DNA of 64,000 bases. Origin: Aureibaculum algae (lineage in GTDB: Bacteria; Bacteroidota; Bacteroidia; Flavobacteriales; Flavobacteriaceae). Below are positions 1 through 8,455 of the stretch, piece after piece (the stretch's first letter is position 1; each line of letters starts with the position of its first letter). Under the pieces are notes generated by a model that was given only the letters and a program-made list of their open reading frames with translations, did not search any database and was not told where the DNA came from. The translations under genes were made by a program, and so were the position numbers. The stretch is from positions 1,750,501-1,814,500 of the forward strand of contig NZ_CP040749.1 of assembly GCF_006065315.1 (NCBI RefSeq), written 5' to 3'.

Positions 1-34
1 AGGGATGATACCACTGATTGTATTTCGAAGACAT
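1..34 (-). CDS. N-terminus of an unidentified gene leaving the window
   Basis: On the minus strand an ATG at 34-32 opens a frame that reads MSSKYNQWYHP before the window ends. A good TAnnTTTG promoter box lies 28 bases upstream (62-69, minus), so this looks like a genuine gene start. Eleven residues are not enough to name the product. Confidence 0.4.
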   Translation of the reverse strand, partial: MSSKYNQWYHP

Positions 35-61
35 AATTATTTTAATTTATTTTTGAAGCTA

Positions 62-69
62 CAAAAATA
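62..69 (-). promoter_or_regulatory. Promoter -7 box for the outgoing gene
   Basis: The minus strand reads TATTTTTG, matching the Bacteroidota -7 consensus TAnnTTTG. Transcription would start near position 57 and run leftward into the frame opening at 34. No clear -33 TTG was found. Confidence 0.5.
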
Positions 70-161
70 ATACAATTTATGACCGAAATTATGTATTTCG
101 AATAAGTTTTTATTGAGAATATGATAGTTTAACAGTCAAGAAACCTAATCTTAATAGTAGC

Positions 162-1649
162 TTATTTTTCAATAACAATTTTCTTGTTTATTATAGTATT
201 CTCAAGTTGTATGGTTAATAAGTATATTCCGCCCGAAATAGTGGAAACATCAATAGTGCTATTTGTTAGGTTTTGCGTTTTAATTTTTTGCCCTTTCATA
301 TTAAAAAAGGAGACGTTCTTAATTTTTTGCCCACTATCATTATTGATGGTAATTTGATCCTTAACGGGATTAGGATATATGTTTATTGAATTTTCTAAGA
401 TATTATCAGACACGGCTAATGCTGAGTTATAGATGGGTAGTTCTACTACATAGCAATCTATCGATTTGCCATCATCAGAGCCACTCCAGTCGGATCCAAA
501 AAGCACTCTAGTGCCGGTAGGACTTAAGACAGCATGTGGTTCACCCCAATAATCAAATTGATCTTCGTCAGCTCTATGGTGACCAATTCTATATACTTTA
601 ATATCATTTTTATCCGCTTTGGCAATGACCAGCTCTTGATCCAATAGTGTTTGTCCATTTTGTCCACCATCTTTATAGCCAACTAAAGAGGCTGCTACCC
701 ATCCGGGTTGTGTGTTTTTATGAGCAAGTGCAGATATATGAGTACCTGACTGTGTGTAATTATAACCTTGCGATTCGCTGATAATTGAAAAGCATTCTCC
801 GCTTGCCATGTCATGAGCCACAATGTCTCCAGTACAACCACCTTGTGATGTTGGGTCAAAAGCAACGGCGAAATAAGCATCGTTCCCATTCGCTAATTTT
901 CCCATACATGAATGTTCACCTTTTAATTCATTTAATGTGGTTTGTATATTTCCAGCCAAATTGTAAGATATTTTATCATGATAGAAGTAATTGCCAGATG
1001 GTGTTGGCATAGGGGCAAGGTAATTTATAGTGGTGATATTAAAAGAGGTTGTAATTCCTGTTGAAATTTTATAATAAAAAGCACCGCTATTATCGCACCT
1101 AAAACTAATAATGTCAGAGTCCCAAGACATCATTTGTACGTCATTGCCTAGACGTATATTACCATTGCAGCCTGATGCTGTATCTAAATTGACTAAAATT
1201 TCTTTAGAGTTGGTGTCTACATTGTATTTGATAAAATCATCGGACGTAGCTTCTAAATAATAAAAGTATTTGGGATTGTTAAAGTCCCAAAATAGTTGTT
1301 CTATATCATCTGGTTTAACATCCAATGTTTTAATAAATTGATAAGTTGTTCCGTTTAAAAGTAGATGACCTTTACCAACTTGATAAACAATCATATAAGT
1401 TTCATCTGCATTCCAAGCTTGTATAGTGCTATACATTGGTTTTATAATTTCGCCGTTAGCTGCATTGGTAATCCGTCTAATCGTGGTTCCAAAGGAAGGG
1501 TCGGTAATGGTTTGAAGATAACCAGGTTTGGTAATATCCTGCATTGGTCTGTTGGTTAAATCATTTGCAACAAGGCCATAGCCTAAATCTTGCGAATATG
1601 TAAAAATTGTAAAAGAAAAGGTCAATAAAAAAGCAATACAACTCCTCAT
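162..1649 (-). CDS. T9SS type A sorting-domain protein, beta-propeller-like
   Basis: Secreted protein of 495 residues from the ATG at 1649. A TTG eight codons upstream is possible, but the ATG gives a compact signal peptide (MRSCIAFLL... ending TYSQ, about residues 1-20). The middle has repeated beta-rich segments with WNADE- and LSPTGTRVLFGSDWSG-like motifs typical of TolB/PD40-type propellers. The last ~75 residues carry the type IX sorting signature: IYPNPVKD, a glycine-containing FNMKGQ strand, SGGIYLLTI and a terminal KKIVIEK. The protein should cross the outer membrane by the type IX system and be released or surface-anchored. Substrate and enzymatic role are not evident. It stands alone, with no obvious operon partner. 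Confidence 0.85.
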   Translation of the reverse strand: MRSCIAFLLTFSFTIFTYSQDLGYGLVANDLTNRPMQDITKPGYLQTITDPSFGTTIRRITNAANGEIIKPMYSTIQAWNADETYMIVYQVGKGHLLLNGTTYQFIKTLDVKPDDIEQLFWDFNNPKYFYYLEATSDDFIKYNVDTNSKEILVNLDTASGCNGNIRLGNDVQMMSWDSDIISFRCDNSGAFYYKISTGITTSFNITTINYLAPMPTPSGNYFYHDKISYNLAGNIQTTLNELKGEHSCMGKLANGNDAYFAVAFDPTSQGGCTGDIVAHDMASGECFSIISESQGYNYTQSGTHISALAHKNTQPGWVAASLVGYKDGGQNGQTLLDQELVIAKADKNDIKVYRIGHHRADEDQFDYWGEPHAVLSPTGTRVLFGSDWSGSDDGKSIDCYVVELPIYNSALAVSDNILENSINIYPNPVKDQITINNDSGQKIKNVSFFNMKGQKIKTQNLTNSTIDVSTISGGIYLLTIQLENTIINKKIVIEK

Positions 1650-1825
1650 AATGTTAGCGTTAAAAATTTTCAATTAATTTTTCACGATTAAGTAGGGGGT
1701 GAATTCAATCAAAATAATCGTAATATCTTTTAAAAGAAAAACACATAGAAGGGGAATGTGTTTAGCGTTTAAGAGCTAAAGATATTTAACGAATCTAAAG
1801 GAAATCTGAATTTAGAGAGTAGGTA

Positions 1826-2872
1826 TTATTTTTTGACAGGTAACGGAATTACCGTGTCGTTTCCGGAAATAATATTTGCTATTACTCTTGTTTCTGGGTA
1901 TTGTTCTAATATGATTTTTATGAATACTGTTATAGGAATAGACATAATCATTCCTGGAACACCCCAGATAAAGCCCCAAAACATTAGCATTACCAATACA
2001 GTGATAATATTTATAGAGAATGATTTTCCCATAAAAATTGGTTCTAAAATGCTACCAAATAAAACTTGTACTCCTGTAATTGTTAAGACAAAAAATAATA
2101 AAATACTATTAGGGTCTAATTCTACAAAAGCAAATATAGCTAATAGAATCACAGTTATAAAAGAGCCTATCATTTGAACAAAGTTTATGACAAAGGCAAA
2201 TAGTCCCCAGAAAATAGGAAAACTAACATCAAAAAAGTAACATGCTAATCCAGTGAAAATTCCCGTTCCTAAACTTACTAAAAATTTAACTTTAATAAAT
2301 TTTATTAAGTCTTTTTCAATTTTCATAAAAGTCTTTACAGAAGTATGCTTTTGTCTAAGGATGGTATTGTTCATTAGTTTTTGAACATTAATAGACTCAG
2401 CAAGCCATAAAACAACGAAAAATGCAGTCATCAACGTCATTGTTAATGTATTGCCAATATAACTAATGGTTGAGCCGAAATTGTCTTTATTTAGAAAGTG
2501 GTTTAAAAAGTTGGTATCTGTACCTTGTTCAACTCCAAAAAAATCTTGGTAAGAATTTAAAATAGCGACTAATTTTAGTTGGGCTTTTTCGATAAATGCT
2601 TCATTCGTCGCAATTATTTCTCTACTAGATAATTGTATCAGTTCGGCTATAATCTTTAATCCACCAATAATAATAAGGATAACTATAGAGATGCTTATGG
2701 CTTTAGCTATTCCTTTTTTCTGTAACCAACGCAACAATGGTAAAAATAATAATGCAATAAACATAGAGAATACCAATGGTATAAAAATAAACGAAAGTAT
2801 ATTTAGTAAATAGAATACTACTGGTACCACTAAAATTAGCAATAATGTATTTGTTGTTTTAAGATTATTCAT
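1826..2872 (-). CDS. AI-2E family transporter (PerM-like membrane protein)
   Basis: Integral membrane protein of 348 residues, usual length for the AI-2E/PerM family. Two hydrophobic hairpins lie in the first 75 residues (LLLILVVPVVFYLLNIL; ISIVILIIIGGLKII), then a soluble stretch, then at least four further membrane segments. The C-terminal part has the family-typical glycine- and proline-rich helices (GVQVLFGSILEPIFMG; FWGFIWGVPGMIMSIPI). Members export small molecules or act in ion antiport; the substrate cannot be read from sequence. It lies 31 bp downstream of prmC on the same strand but has its own TAACTTTG -7 box in the gap. Confidence 0.85.
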   Translation of the reverse strand: MNNLKTTNTLLLILVVPVVFYLLNILSFIFIPLVFSMFIALLFLPLLRWLQKKGIAKAISISIVILIIIGGLKIIAELIQLSSREIIATNEAFIEKAQLKLVAILNSYQDFFGVEQGTDTNFLNHFLNKDNFGSTISYIGNTLTMTLMTAFFVVLWLAESINVQKLMNNTILRQKHTSVKTFMKIEKDLIKFIKVKFLVSLGTGIFTGLACYFFDVSFPIFWGLFAFVINFVQMIGSFITVILLAIFAFVELDPNSILLFFVLTITGVQVLFGSILEPIFMGKSFSINIITVLVMLMFWGFIWGVPGMIMSIPITVFIKIILEQYPETRVIANIISGNDTVIPLPVKK

Positions 2873-2894
2873 TAATGTCGCAAAATTTAATTTG

Positions 2895-2902
2895 CAAAGT
2901 TA
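2895..2902 (-). promoter_or_regulatory. -7 box upstream of the AI-2E family gene
   Basis: The minus strand reads TAACTTTG, a full match to TAnnTTTG, 22 bases before the ATG at 2872. It suggests the transporter gene can be transcribed independently of prmC. Confidence 0.5.
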
Positions 2903-2903
2903 A

Positions 2904-3803
2904 TTAAAGATTTGATTTGTTAGTTGCTTTTAACATTCTTTTGTTTCCGTAGATATCTTCTCGTATTTCAATCCTATTAAATCCCTTTTGTTCTAACAAT
3001 GTAGCGGTTTCAGAAGCCAAATATTGATTGATCTCAAAATAAATCAATCCATTTTCTGTTAAGTTCTCTTTGGCAAATTCTGCTATTTTATTATAAAACA
3101 AAAGAGGGTTGTCGTTATCTACAAATAGAGCTAAATGAGGTTCGTTCTGTAATACATTGTTTTGCATTTCTTGTTTTTCCATTTCACGAACATATGGGGG
3201 ATTACTTACAATAATATCATACTTTTTAAATACGGTAGTGTTAAATTTAATAGGAAAGTTTAAAATGTCTTGTTCAATGAAATGAATAGCAACATCATTT
3301 GCTATTGCATTCTCTTTAGCTGTAATCAAAGCGTTTTTGGATACATCTAAAGCACTTACCTCACTGTTAGGGCATTTTTTAGCGAGGCTAATGGCAATAC
3401 AGCCGCTACCAGTTCCAATGTCTAGTATTGATGTTTGGCTGCTGCCTGAATCTTTTTGATTTGAAATATCAGAAATTCTATCTGAACAAATCCAATGAAC
3501 TAATTCTTCAGTTTCAGGTCTGGGGATCAATACGTTTTCATTAACTTTAAAGGTGAAGCCGCAAAATTCTGTGCTCCCTAAGAGGTGTTGAATTGGCTTT
3601 TCTTGTTTTAAAAGTGCTATAGAATTTTTAAACTCACTTAAATGCTGAGTAGATAGTTTAATAGTGGGCTCCAAAAACACTTCCTTTTTTTGTAAGTGCA
3701 ACAAACCTTCAATTAATAAATAATAAAAAGACAATATTTCCTCTTTAGGATAAGTATCCGTTAATTCATCTATAAAAAGAGATTTTAATTGTAATAAATT
3801 CAT
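2904..3803 (-). CDS. prmC: Release factor glutamine methyltransferase PrmC (HemK)
   Basis: PrmC methylates the glutamine of the GGQ motif in peptide-chain release factors RF1 and RF2, using S-adenosylmethionine, in the cytoplasm. The 299-residue protein has the N-terminal helical substrate-recognition domain (about 1-95), then a Rossmann-fold methyltransferase with the SAM loop ILDIGTGSGC near 125-135. The diagnostic NPPY catalytic motif is at 201-204. Length is normal for the family. The gene follows the GNAT gene directly (stop and start abut at 3803/3804), so the two are probably co-transcribed. Confidence 0.95.
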   Translation of the reverse strand: MNLLQLKSLFIDELTDTYPKEEILSFYYLLIEGLLHLQKKEVFLEPTIKLSTQHLSEFKNSIALLKQEKPIQHLLGSTEFCGFTFKVNENVLIPRPETEELVHWICSDRISDISNQKDSGSSQTSILDIGTGSGCIAISLAKKCPNSEVSALDVSKNALITAKENAIANDVAIHFIEQDILNFPIKFNTTVFKKYDIIVSNPPYVREMEKQEMQNNVLQNEPHLALFVDNDNPLLFYNKIAEFAKENLTENGLIYFEINQYLASETATLLEQKGFNRIEIREDIYGNKRMLKATNKSNL

Positions 3804-4280
3804 TTATAAAGTTTTTAACATCCAAACACTACATGAGCTGTGTCCAGTATCGCCTAAAGAAGTTTCTAATGCGGTGAAACCATTCTTTTTGTATAGGTGA
3901 ATTGCCGCCTCCATTCTCGGGTCGGTTTCTATGTAACATGCACTAAATCCGAAATTTTTCGCTTCTTGTAAGCATTTTTTTATAAGAACGCTACCTATAC
4001 CTTTTCCTCTGGCAATAGGGCTGAAGTACATTTTTTGAAGTTCGCAAACGCCTTCAGTATTATTTTTTAAAGCTTTGATTCCAGCACCGCCAACAATTTT
4101 ATTTTCGTTTTCTAAAACAAAATAAACTTCGTTATTTTGTTGATATGACGCATGCATTTTTGTGGTTTCTATATCTTCATAAGCAGTACCATTAGTAGGT
4201 AAGCCAAATTCTAATATAGTTTCTTTAATTATCTGCTCTATTTCTTGATTATCTTTCGGTTCTATTTTTCGAATAATCAT
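3804..4280 (-). CDS. GNAT family N-acetyltransferase
   Basis: Acetyl-CoA-dependent acetyltransferase of 158 residues. The acetyl-CoA pyrophosphate-binding motif A is clear (MYFSPIARGKGIGSVLIKKC, R-x-x-G-x-G type), followed by the motif B region ACYIETDPRMEAAIHLYKKNGF. The acceptor substrate is unknown. It directly precedes prmC on the minus strand and is divergent from ribD; both start regions share about 25 bp. Confidence 0.88.
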   Translation of the reverse strand: MIIRKIEPKDNQEIEQIIKETILEFGLPTNGTAYEDIETTKMHASYQQNNEVYFVLENENKIVGGAGIKALKNNTEGVCELQKMYFSPIARGKGIGSVLIKKCLQEAKNFGFSACYIETDPRMEAAIHLYKKNGFTALETSLGDTGHSSCSVWMLKTL

Positions 4281-4295
4281 ATCTTTTTAAATCTG

Positions 4296-4303
4296 TATTT
4301 TTG
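4296..4303 (+). promoter_or_regulatory. Promoter box of ribD, placed for a leaderless start
   Basis: TATTTTTG matches the -7 consensus. Exactly four bases separate it from the in-frame GTG at 4308. With the usual distance from this box to the transcription start, the first transcribed base would be the G of the GTG, giving a leaderless mRNA. This also decides the start codon of ribD. Confidence 0.6.
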
Positions 4304-4307
4304 CGAT

Positions 4308-5354
4308 GTGAAGATACATGAAAAATACATAAAACGCTGTTTAGAATTGGCAAAAAACGGATTGGGTTTAACAAGACCTAATCCCATGGTGGGTTGTGTT
4401 ATTATATGCGATGATGTTATTATTGGAGAAGGTTTTACCAGCCCATATGGAGGGAATCACGCAGAAGTAAACGCGATTAATTCAGTGGTAAACAAAAGTA
4501 AGTTGCAAAAATCAACGCTTTATGTGAGTTTAGAGCCTTGTAATCATTTTGGAAAAACACCTCCTTGTTCTGATTTGATTGTTAAGCATAAATTGCAAAA
4601 AGTTGTTGTGGGATGTGTAGATCCTTTTGAGGCAGTTGCAGGAAAAGGAATTGAAAAATTAAGAAAGTCGGGTTGTGAGGTTATTGTTGGTGTTTTAGAA
4701 AACGAATGTATAGCATTAAACCGTCGCTTTTTTACTTTTCATAATAAAAGAAGACCTTTTATTATATTAAAATGGGCAGAAACATCAGATGGCTTTATCG
4801 CTCCAGCTAAAAGAGTTGTAAAAAATGAACCGGTATGGATTACCAACCGATACTCACGTCAATTGGTGCATAAATGGAGAGCTGAAGAGCCGTCTATTTT
4901 AGTGGGGACGAATACTGTGTTGCAAGACAATCCTAAATTGGATGTCCGAGATTGGGCGGGACAAAACCCATTAAGATTGGTATTGGATAGAACATTGCGA
5001 ATTCCAGATAGTTGTCATGTGTTAGATGGGGTCAATAAGACTATAGTGTTTAACGAAGTTAAAAACAGGGAAGAGGAATCTTTGGTTTATTGTAAAATTG
5101 ATTTTTCAGAAAATGTTCCTCAGCAGATTTGTGATTATTTATATCAAAATGAAATTCAATCAGTCCTTGTAGAAGGAGGTGCTAAAACGTTACAATCTTT
5201 TATAGATGCCAATTTATGGGATGAAGCGAGGGTTTTTGTTGGAAATTCAACTTTTTATGAGGGAGTAAAAGCTCCTTATATTAAAGGAGTTGAAATTTCA
5301 AAAAAAGAAATTAAGTCTGATGCACTAAAAATTTTGGTTCCAAAGGTTTTGTAA
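4308..5354 (+). CDS. ribD: Bifunctional riboflavin biosynthesis deaminase/reductase RibD
   Basis: RibD deaminates the pyrimidine intermediate of riboflavin synthesis, then reduces its ribosyl side chain with NADPH. The N-terminal domain (about 1-145) is a zinc cytidine-deaminase fold. Its ligands are visible: H51 and catalytic E53 in HAEVNAI, C78 in PCNHFGK and C87 in TPPCSD. The C-terminal domain (about 150-348) is the RibD reductase, starting RRPFIILKWAETSDGFI and including VLVEGGAKTLQSF. An in-frame ATG at 4245 would add 21 hydrophobic residues and overlap the divergent gene. GTG at 4308 is preferred because the protein then begins KIHEKYIKRCLELAKNG, as family members do. Other rib genes are not in this window. 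Confidence 0.93.
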   Translation: MKIHEKYIKRCLELAKNGLGLTRPNPMVGCVIICDDVIIGEGFTSPYGGNHAEVNAINSVVNKSKLQKSTLYVSLEPCNHFGKTPPCSDLIVKHKLQKVVVGCVDPFEAVAGKGIEKLRKSGCEVIVGVLENECIALNRRFFTFHNKRRPFIILKWAETSDGFIAPAKRVVKNEPVWITNRYSRQLVHKWRAEEPSILVGTNTVLQDNPKLDVRDWAGQNPLRLVLDRTLRIPDSCHVLDGVNKTIVFNEVKNREEESLVYCKIDFSENVPQQICDYLYQNEIQSVLVEGGAKTLQSFIDANLWDEARVFVGNSTFYEGVKAPYIKGVEISKKEIKSDALKILVPKVL

Positions 5355-5370
5355 GTAAATTTGAGTAAAA

Positions 5371-5985
5371 ATTAAAATAATAAATATCGATACCTATAAA
5401 ACCATATTGAAACCTTCAGAAGAAGTAATATTTAAAGATAGAGGTAGTAAGTTTTTAGGCTATGCCTATCCATTAATCAATGAGGAAAATGTAAAGCAAC
5501 TTGTTGATAGCCTTAAAAGTCAACACCATAAGGCAAGGCATTGGTGTTATGCATGGCAAATTGGTGTAGAAGATGTGCATTATCGTGTAAATGATGATGG
5601 TGAGCCTAATAATTCTGCAGGCCAACCTATTTATGGACAAATACTGTCCAAAGACGTGACCAATGTTTTGGTGGTAGTAGTTCGTTATTTTGGAGGTACT
5701 AAATTGGGGGTTGGAGGTTTAGTCAATGCCTATAAAACAGCGGCACAACTTGCGTTGGAATCATCGAAAATAGTGATTAAGACTATAAATACGCAGTTTC
5801 AATTATCTTTTGAATACGCTCAAATGAACGTTGTAATGAGAATTATTAAAGAAACATCTGCAGATATAATAGAACAAATAATGGAAATGAAGTGCGAATT
5901 TGTAATTGCAATAAGAAAAAGTGAAGCTGAAAAGTTGCAATTAGCGTTAGAAGAATCGAGACATATCAATTGGAAAATTATTTAA
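5371..5985 (+). CDS. IMPACT/YigZ family protein
   Basis: YigZ/IMPACT family protein of about 204 residues. The core motifs are HHKARHWCYAW, NDDGEPNNSAGQPIYGQI and VVVVRYFGGTKLGVGGL. The E. coli and B. subtilis relatives have no settled biochemical role; eukaryotic IMPACT acts in translational control. The start is unusual. The first canonical start in frame is a TTG at 5407, but the frame continues upstream to a TGA at 5362-5364 and encodes INIDTYKTIL, a stretch that resembles the amino terminus of flavobacterial relatives as I remember them. No ATG, GTG or TTG lies in that extension, only ATT (5371), ATA and ATC. I extend to 5371 provisionally; 5407 is the conservative alternative. The stop abuts the stop of the convergent thioesterase gene. 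Confidence 0.85.
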   Translation: MKIINIDTYKTILKPSEEVIFKDRGSKFLGYAYPLINEENVKQLVDSLKSQHHKARHWCYAWQIGVEDVHYRVNDDGEPNNSAGQPIYGQILSKDVTNVLVVVVRYFGGTKLGVGGLVNAYKTAAQLALESSKIVIKTINTQFQLSFEYAQMNVVMRIIKETSADIIEQIMEMKCEFVIAIRKSEAEKLQLALEESRHINWKII

Positions 5986-6390
5986 TTAAAAATACGGATT
6001 AATTTTTTCTAATATGTATTCTGGAGCTTTTGTTGGTCTGTTACGTTTTATGTCAATAAAAACTAAAGTTGTGGTTGCTTTTGTTAATAACTCATCCGCT
6101 TCATTGTAAAGTTCATAGGCAAAATCAATTTTAAATCCAGGTAGTTTTGTCAATGTGGTTTTAAGGGTAAGTAAGTCGTCGTATTTGGCAGGTTTTAAAT
6201 AGTTAATATTCATATTGATAACGGGCAGCATAACACCAAATTCTTCCATCTTTTTATAGGACAAACCTAGGTTACGAAGCCATTCAACTCTACCCATTTC
6301 AAAGTATTGGGCGTAATTACCGTAGTAGACATATTTCATTTGATCGGTCTCTCCGTAACGTACTCTAATATTTATTTCATGGTTCAACAT
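5986..6390 (-). CDS. Acyl-CoA thioesterase, YbgC/4HBT hotdog family
   Basis: Hotdog-fold thioesterase of 134 residues that would hydrolyse acyl-CoA thioesters. The family pattern is clear near the N-terminus: VRYGETDQMKYVYYGNYAQY, whose aspartate belongs to the catalytic site of 4-hydroxybenzoyl-CoA thioesterase relatives, followed by the helix FEMGRVEWLRNLG. A longer frame to 6441 adds a phenylalanine-rich stretch unlike the family, so I use the ATG at 6390 (MLNHEINIRVRYGE). It is divergent from dnaA. The acyl substrate is unknown. Confidence 0.9.
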   Translation of the reverse strand: MLNHEINIRVRYGETDQMKYVYYGNYAQYFEMGRVEWLRNLGLSYKKMEEFGVMLPVINMNINYLKPAKYDDLLTLKTTLTKLPGFKIDFAYELYNEADELLTKATTTLVFIDIKRNRPTKAPEYILEKINPYF

Positions 6391-6468
6391 AAATTTGCTA
6401 TATTTGAAGACGAGTGTAATAAAAAAAAAGTTGAAAAACAAGTATAAAAAAATTTTTTATAATAAAAT

Positions 6469-6483
6469 TTATTCACATTTTTG
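6469..6483 (+). promoter_or_regulatory. Putative DnaA box overlapping the dnaA promoter
   Basis: TTATTCACA at 6469-6477 matches the DnaA-box consensus TTATNCACA. It overlaps CATTTTTG (6476-6483), one mismatch from the TAnnTTTG promoter box. The arrangement would allow DnaA to repress its own gene. The region just upstream (6440-6470) is almost pure A/T. One box alone does not establish an origin, and matches of this quality are expected by chance once or twice in 64 kb. Confidence 0.35.
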
Positions 6484-6555
6484 TAGCTCGTAATAAGAGA
6501 GAGTATAACCCCAATTTTTGGCTCTTTTTTTAACTAACAAAACTAAATAATTAGA

Positions 6556-7983
6556 ATGAGTAAAACTGCTACTTCAGTTTGGAATAATTGTTTGTCTTTT
6601 ATTAAAGATAACATTAAGCCCCAAGCATACAAAACATGGTTTGAACCAATTTTACCCGTAAAAATAGCTGGAGAAGCGTTAACTATTCAAGTTCCGAGTA
6701 AGTTCTTCTACGAATGGTTAGAAGAGCATTACATTAAATTGTTGAGAGTTGCTTTGGTAAGGGAGTTAGGTGACGATGCTAAATTAGTGTATGATGTTAG
6801 GATGGAAAATGCTTATAGTAGTAAAAATCCGCATACCGTAAAAATACCAAGCTCTAATAGAAAACCATTTAATAGTCAGGGAATTACTGTACCGTTAGAA
6901 ATTGATAAAAGAGAGTTAAGAAACCCTTTTATTATACCAGGTATTCAGAAAGTTAAAATAGAATCTCAACTTAACCCAAATTATAATTTCGATAGTTTTA
7001 TAGAAGGAGATTCAAACCGTTTAGCAAGATCTGCGAGTATGGCAGTTGCTAACAAACCAGGTGGCACTTCATTTAATCCTTTATTGATCTATGGGGGTGT
7101 TGGTTTAGGTAAAACGCATTTGTCTCACGCTATTGGTGTTGATATTAAAGATAAATACCCAGAAAAAACAGTATTGTATATCTCTGCTGAAAAATTCACA
7201 CAACAATATATAGATTCTGTAAAAGGAAACACGCGTAACGATTTTATTCATTTTTATCAGATGATAGATGTTTTAATTGTTGATGATGTGCAATTTTTGT
7301 CTGGTAAATCAGGTACGCAAGATGTCTTTTTCCATATTTTTAATCATTTACATCAAAACGGTAAACAGGTAATTTTGACATCTGACAAGGCTCCTGTTGA
7401 TATGCAAGATATAGAACAACGTTTGTTGTCACGTTTTAAATGGGGGTTGTCAGCTGAATTAATGGCACCTGATTATGAAACAAGAATTTTAATATTACAG
7501 AAAAAACTATTTAGAGACGGCGTAGAGATGCCTGATGAGATAGTTGAGTATATTGCTAAGAATATAAAATCGAACGTTAGGGAGTTAGAAGGAGTGCTTA
7601 TTTCTATGATTGCCCAAGCTTCTTTTAATAGAAAGGAATTTACGTTAGCTCTTACTAAACAGATAGTTGACAAGTTTGTAAAAAACACTAAACGTGAAGT
7701 TTCTATTGATTATATTCAGAAAGTTGTTTCTAAATATTTTGAAATGGACGTAACTACACTGCAATCTAAAACGCGTAAGCGTCATATTGTACAAGCTCGT
7801 CAATTAGCTATGTATTTTGCAAAACGTATGACTAAAGCTTCATTAGCTAGTATTGGTTCTCAAATAGGAAGTAGAGATCATGCTACGGTGTTGCATGCTT
7901 GTAAAACTGTAGATAACCTTACTGAGACTGATAAGCAATTTAAAAAATACGTTGAAGATATAACTAAAAAGTTATCATTTTAA
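6556..7983 (+). CDS. dnaA: Chromosomal replication initiator protein DnaA
   Basis: DnaA binds DnaA boxes at the origin, forms an ATP-dependent oligomer and opens the duplex. The 475-residue protein has domain I (about 1-85, including WNNCLSFIKDNIKPQAYKTWF), a short linker, then the AAA+ domain with Walker A GGVGLGKT at 180-187, Walker B LIVDDVQFL near 240 and the sensor region SRFKWGL. The C-terminal helix-turn-helix carries the signature GSRDHATVLHACK near 443-455. The downstream phosphatase gene starts 10 bp after the stop, so it is probably in the same operon. This gene order is common in Flavobacteriaceae. Confidence 0.98.
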   Translation: MSKTATSVWNNCLSFIKDNIKPQAYKTWFEPILPVKIAGEALTIQVPSKFFYEWLEEHYIKLLRVALVRELGDDAKLVYDVRMENAYSSKNPHTVKIPSSNRKPFNSQGITVPLEIDKRELRNPFIIPGIQKVKIESQLNPNYNFDSFIEGDSNRLARSASMAVANKPGGTSFNPLLIYGGVGLGKTHLSHAIGVDIKDKYPEKTVLYISAEKFTQQYIDSVKGNTRNDFIHFYQMIDVLIVDDVQFLSGKSGTQDVFFHIFNHLHQNGKQVILTSDKAPVDMQDIEQRLLSRFKWGLSAELMAPDYETRILILQKKLFRDGVEMPDEIVEYIAKNIKSNVRELEGVLISMIAQASFNRKEFTLALTKQIVDKFVKNTKREVSIDYIQKVVSKYFEMDVTTLQSKTRKRHIVQARQLAMYFAKRMTKASLASIGSQIGSRDHATVLHACKTVDNLTETDKQFKKYVEDITKKLSF

Positions 7984-7993
7984 TACCAATACA

Positions 7994-8455
7994 ATGACGC
8001 GTATTTTAATGGTTTGCCTCGGTAATATTTGTCGCTCACCATTAGCTGAAGGTATTTTAAAATCTAAAGTTGATTCGCAAAAAGTTTTTATAGACTCAGC
8101 CGGAACAGGAGGTTACCATATTGGTAAATTACCTGATAGTCGTTCTATTGCTGTTGCTGAAAAATATAACATTGACATTACAGATCAGCGTTGTAGAAAA
8201 TTTCAACAATCAGATTTTGATGAATTCGATTTGATTTATGTAATGGATGCTTTTAATAGAGACGATATTTTAAGCTTAGCAAGAAATGAAGATGATAGGG
8301 CTAAGGTTAAAATGATTCTCAATGAATTGTTTCCAAATGAAAATGTTGATGTTCCCGATCCGTATCATGATACAGAACGTGGTTTCGAAAATGTTTATCA
8401 AATGCTAGATAAGTCATGTGCAATAATTGCTAATACACTGAATGATGGAGAATAG
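7994..8455 (+). CDS. Low-molecular-weight protein-tyrosine phosphatase
   Basis: Cytoplasmic phosphatase of 153 residues. The P-loop C-X5-R is at the N-terminus (C8 to R14, VCLGNICRSP) and the general acid is D122 in VPDPYHDTE, as in eukaryotic and bacterial LMW-PTPs. Arsenate reductases of the same fold use extra cysteines not arranged that way here. The gene is sandwiched between dnaA (10 bp upstream) and the RsmI-like gene (14-bp overlap), implying one transcript. Confidence 0.93.
   Translation: MTRILMVCLGNICRSPLAEGILKSKVDSQKVFIDSAGTGGYHIGKLPDSRSIAVAEKYNIDITDQRCRKFQQSDFDEFDLIYVMDAFNRDDILSLARNEDDRAKVKMILNELFPNENVDVPDPYHDTERGFENVYQMLDKSCAIIANTLNDGE

Noticed and set aside
4245..4307. Upstream ATG for ribD
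   Set aside because: Adds hydrophobic non-conserved residues, overlaps the divergent GNAT gene and precedes the promoter box.
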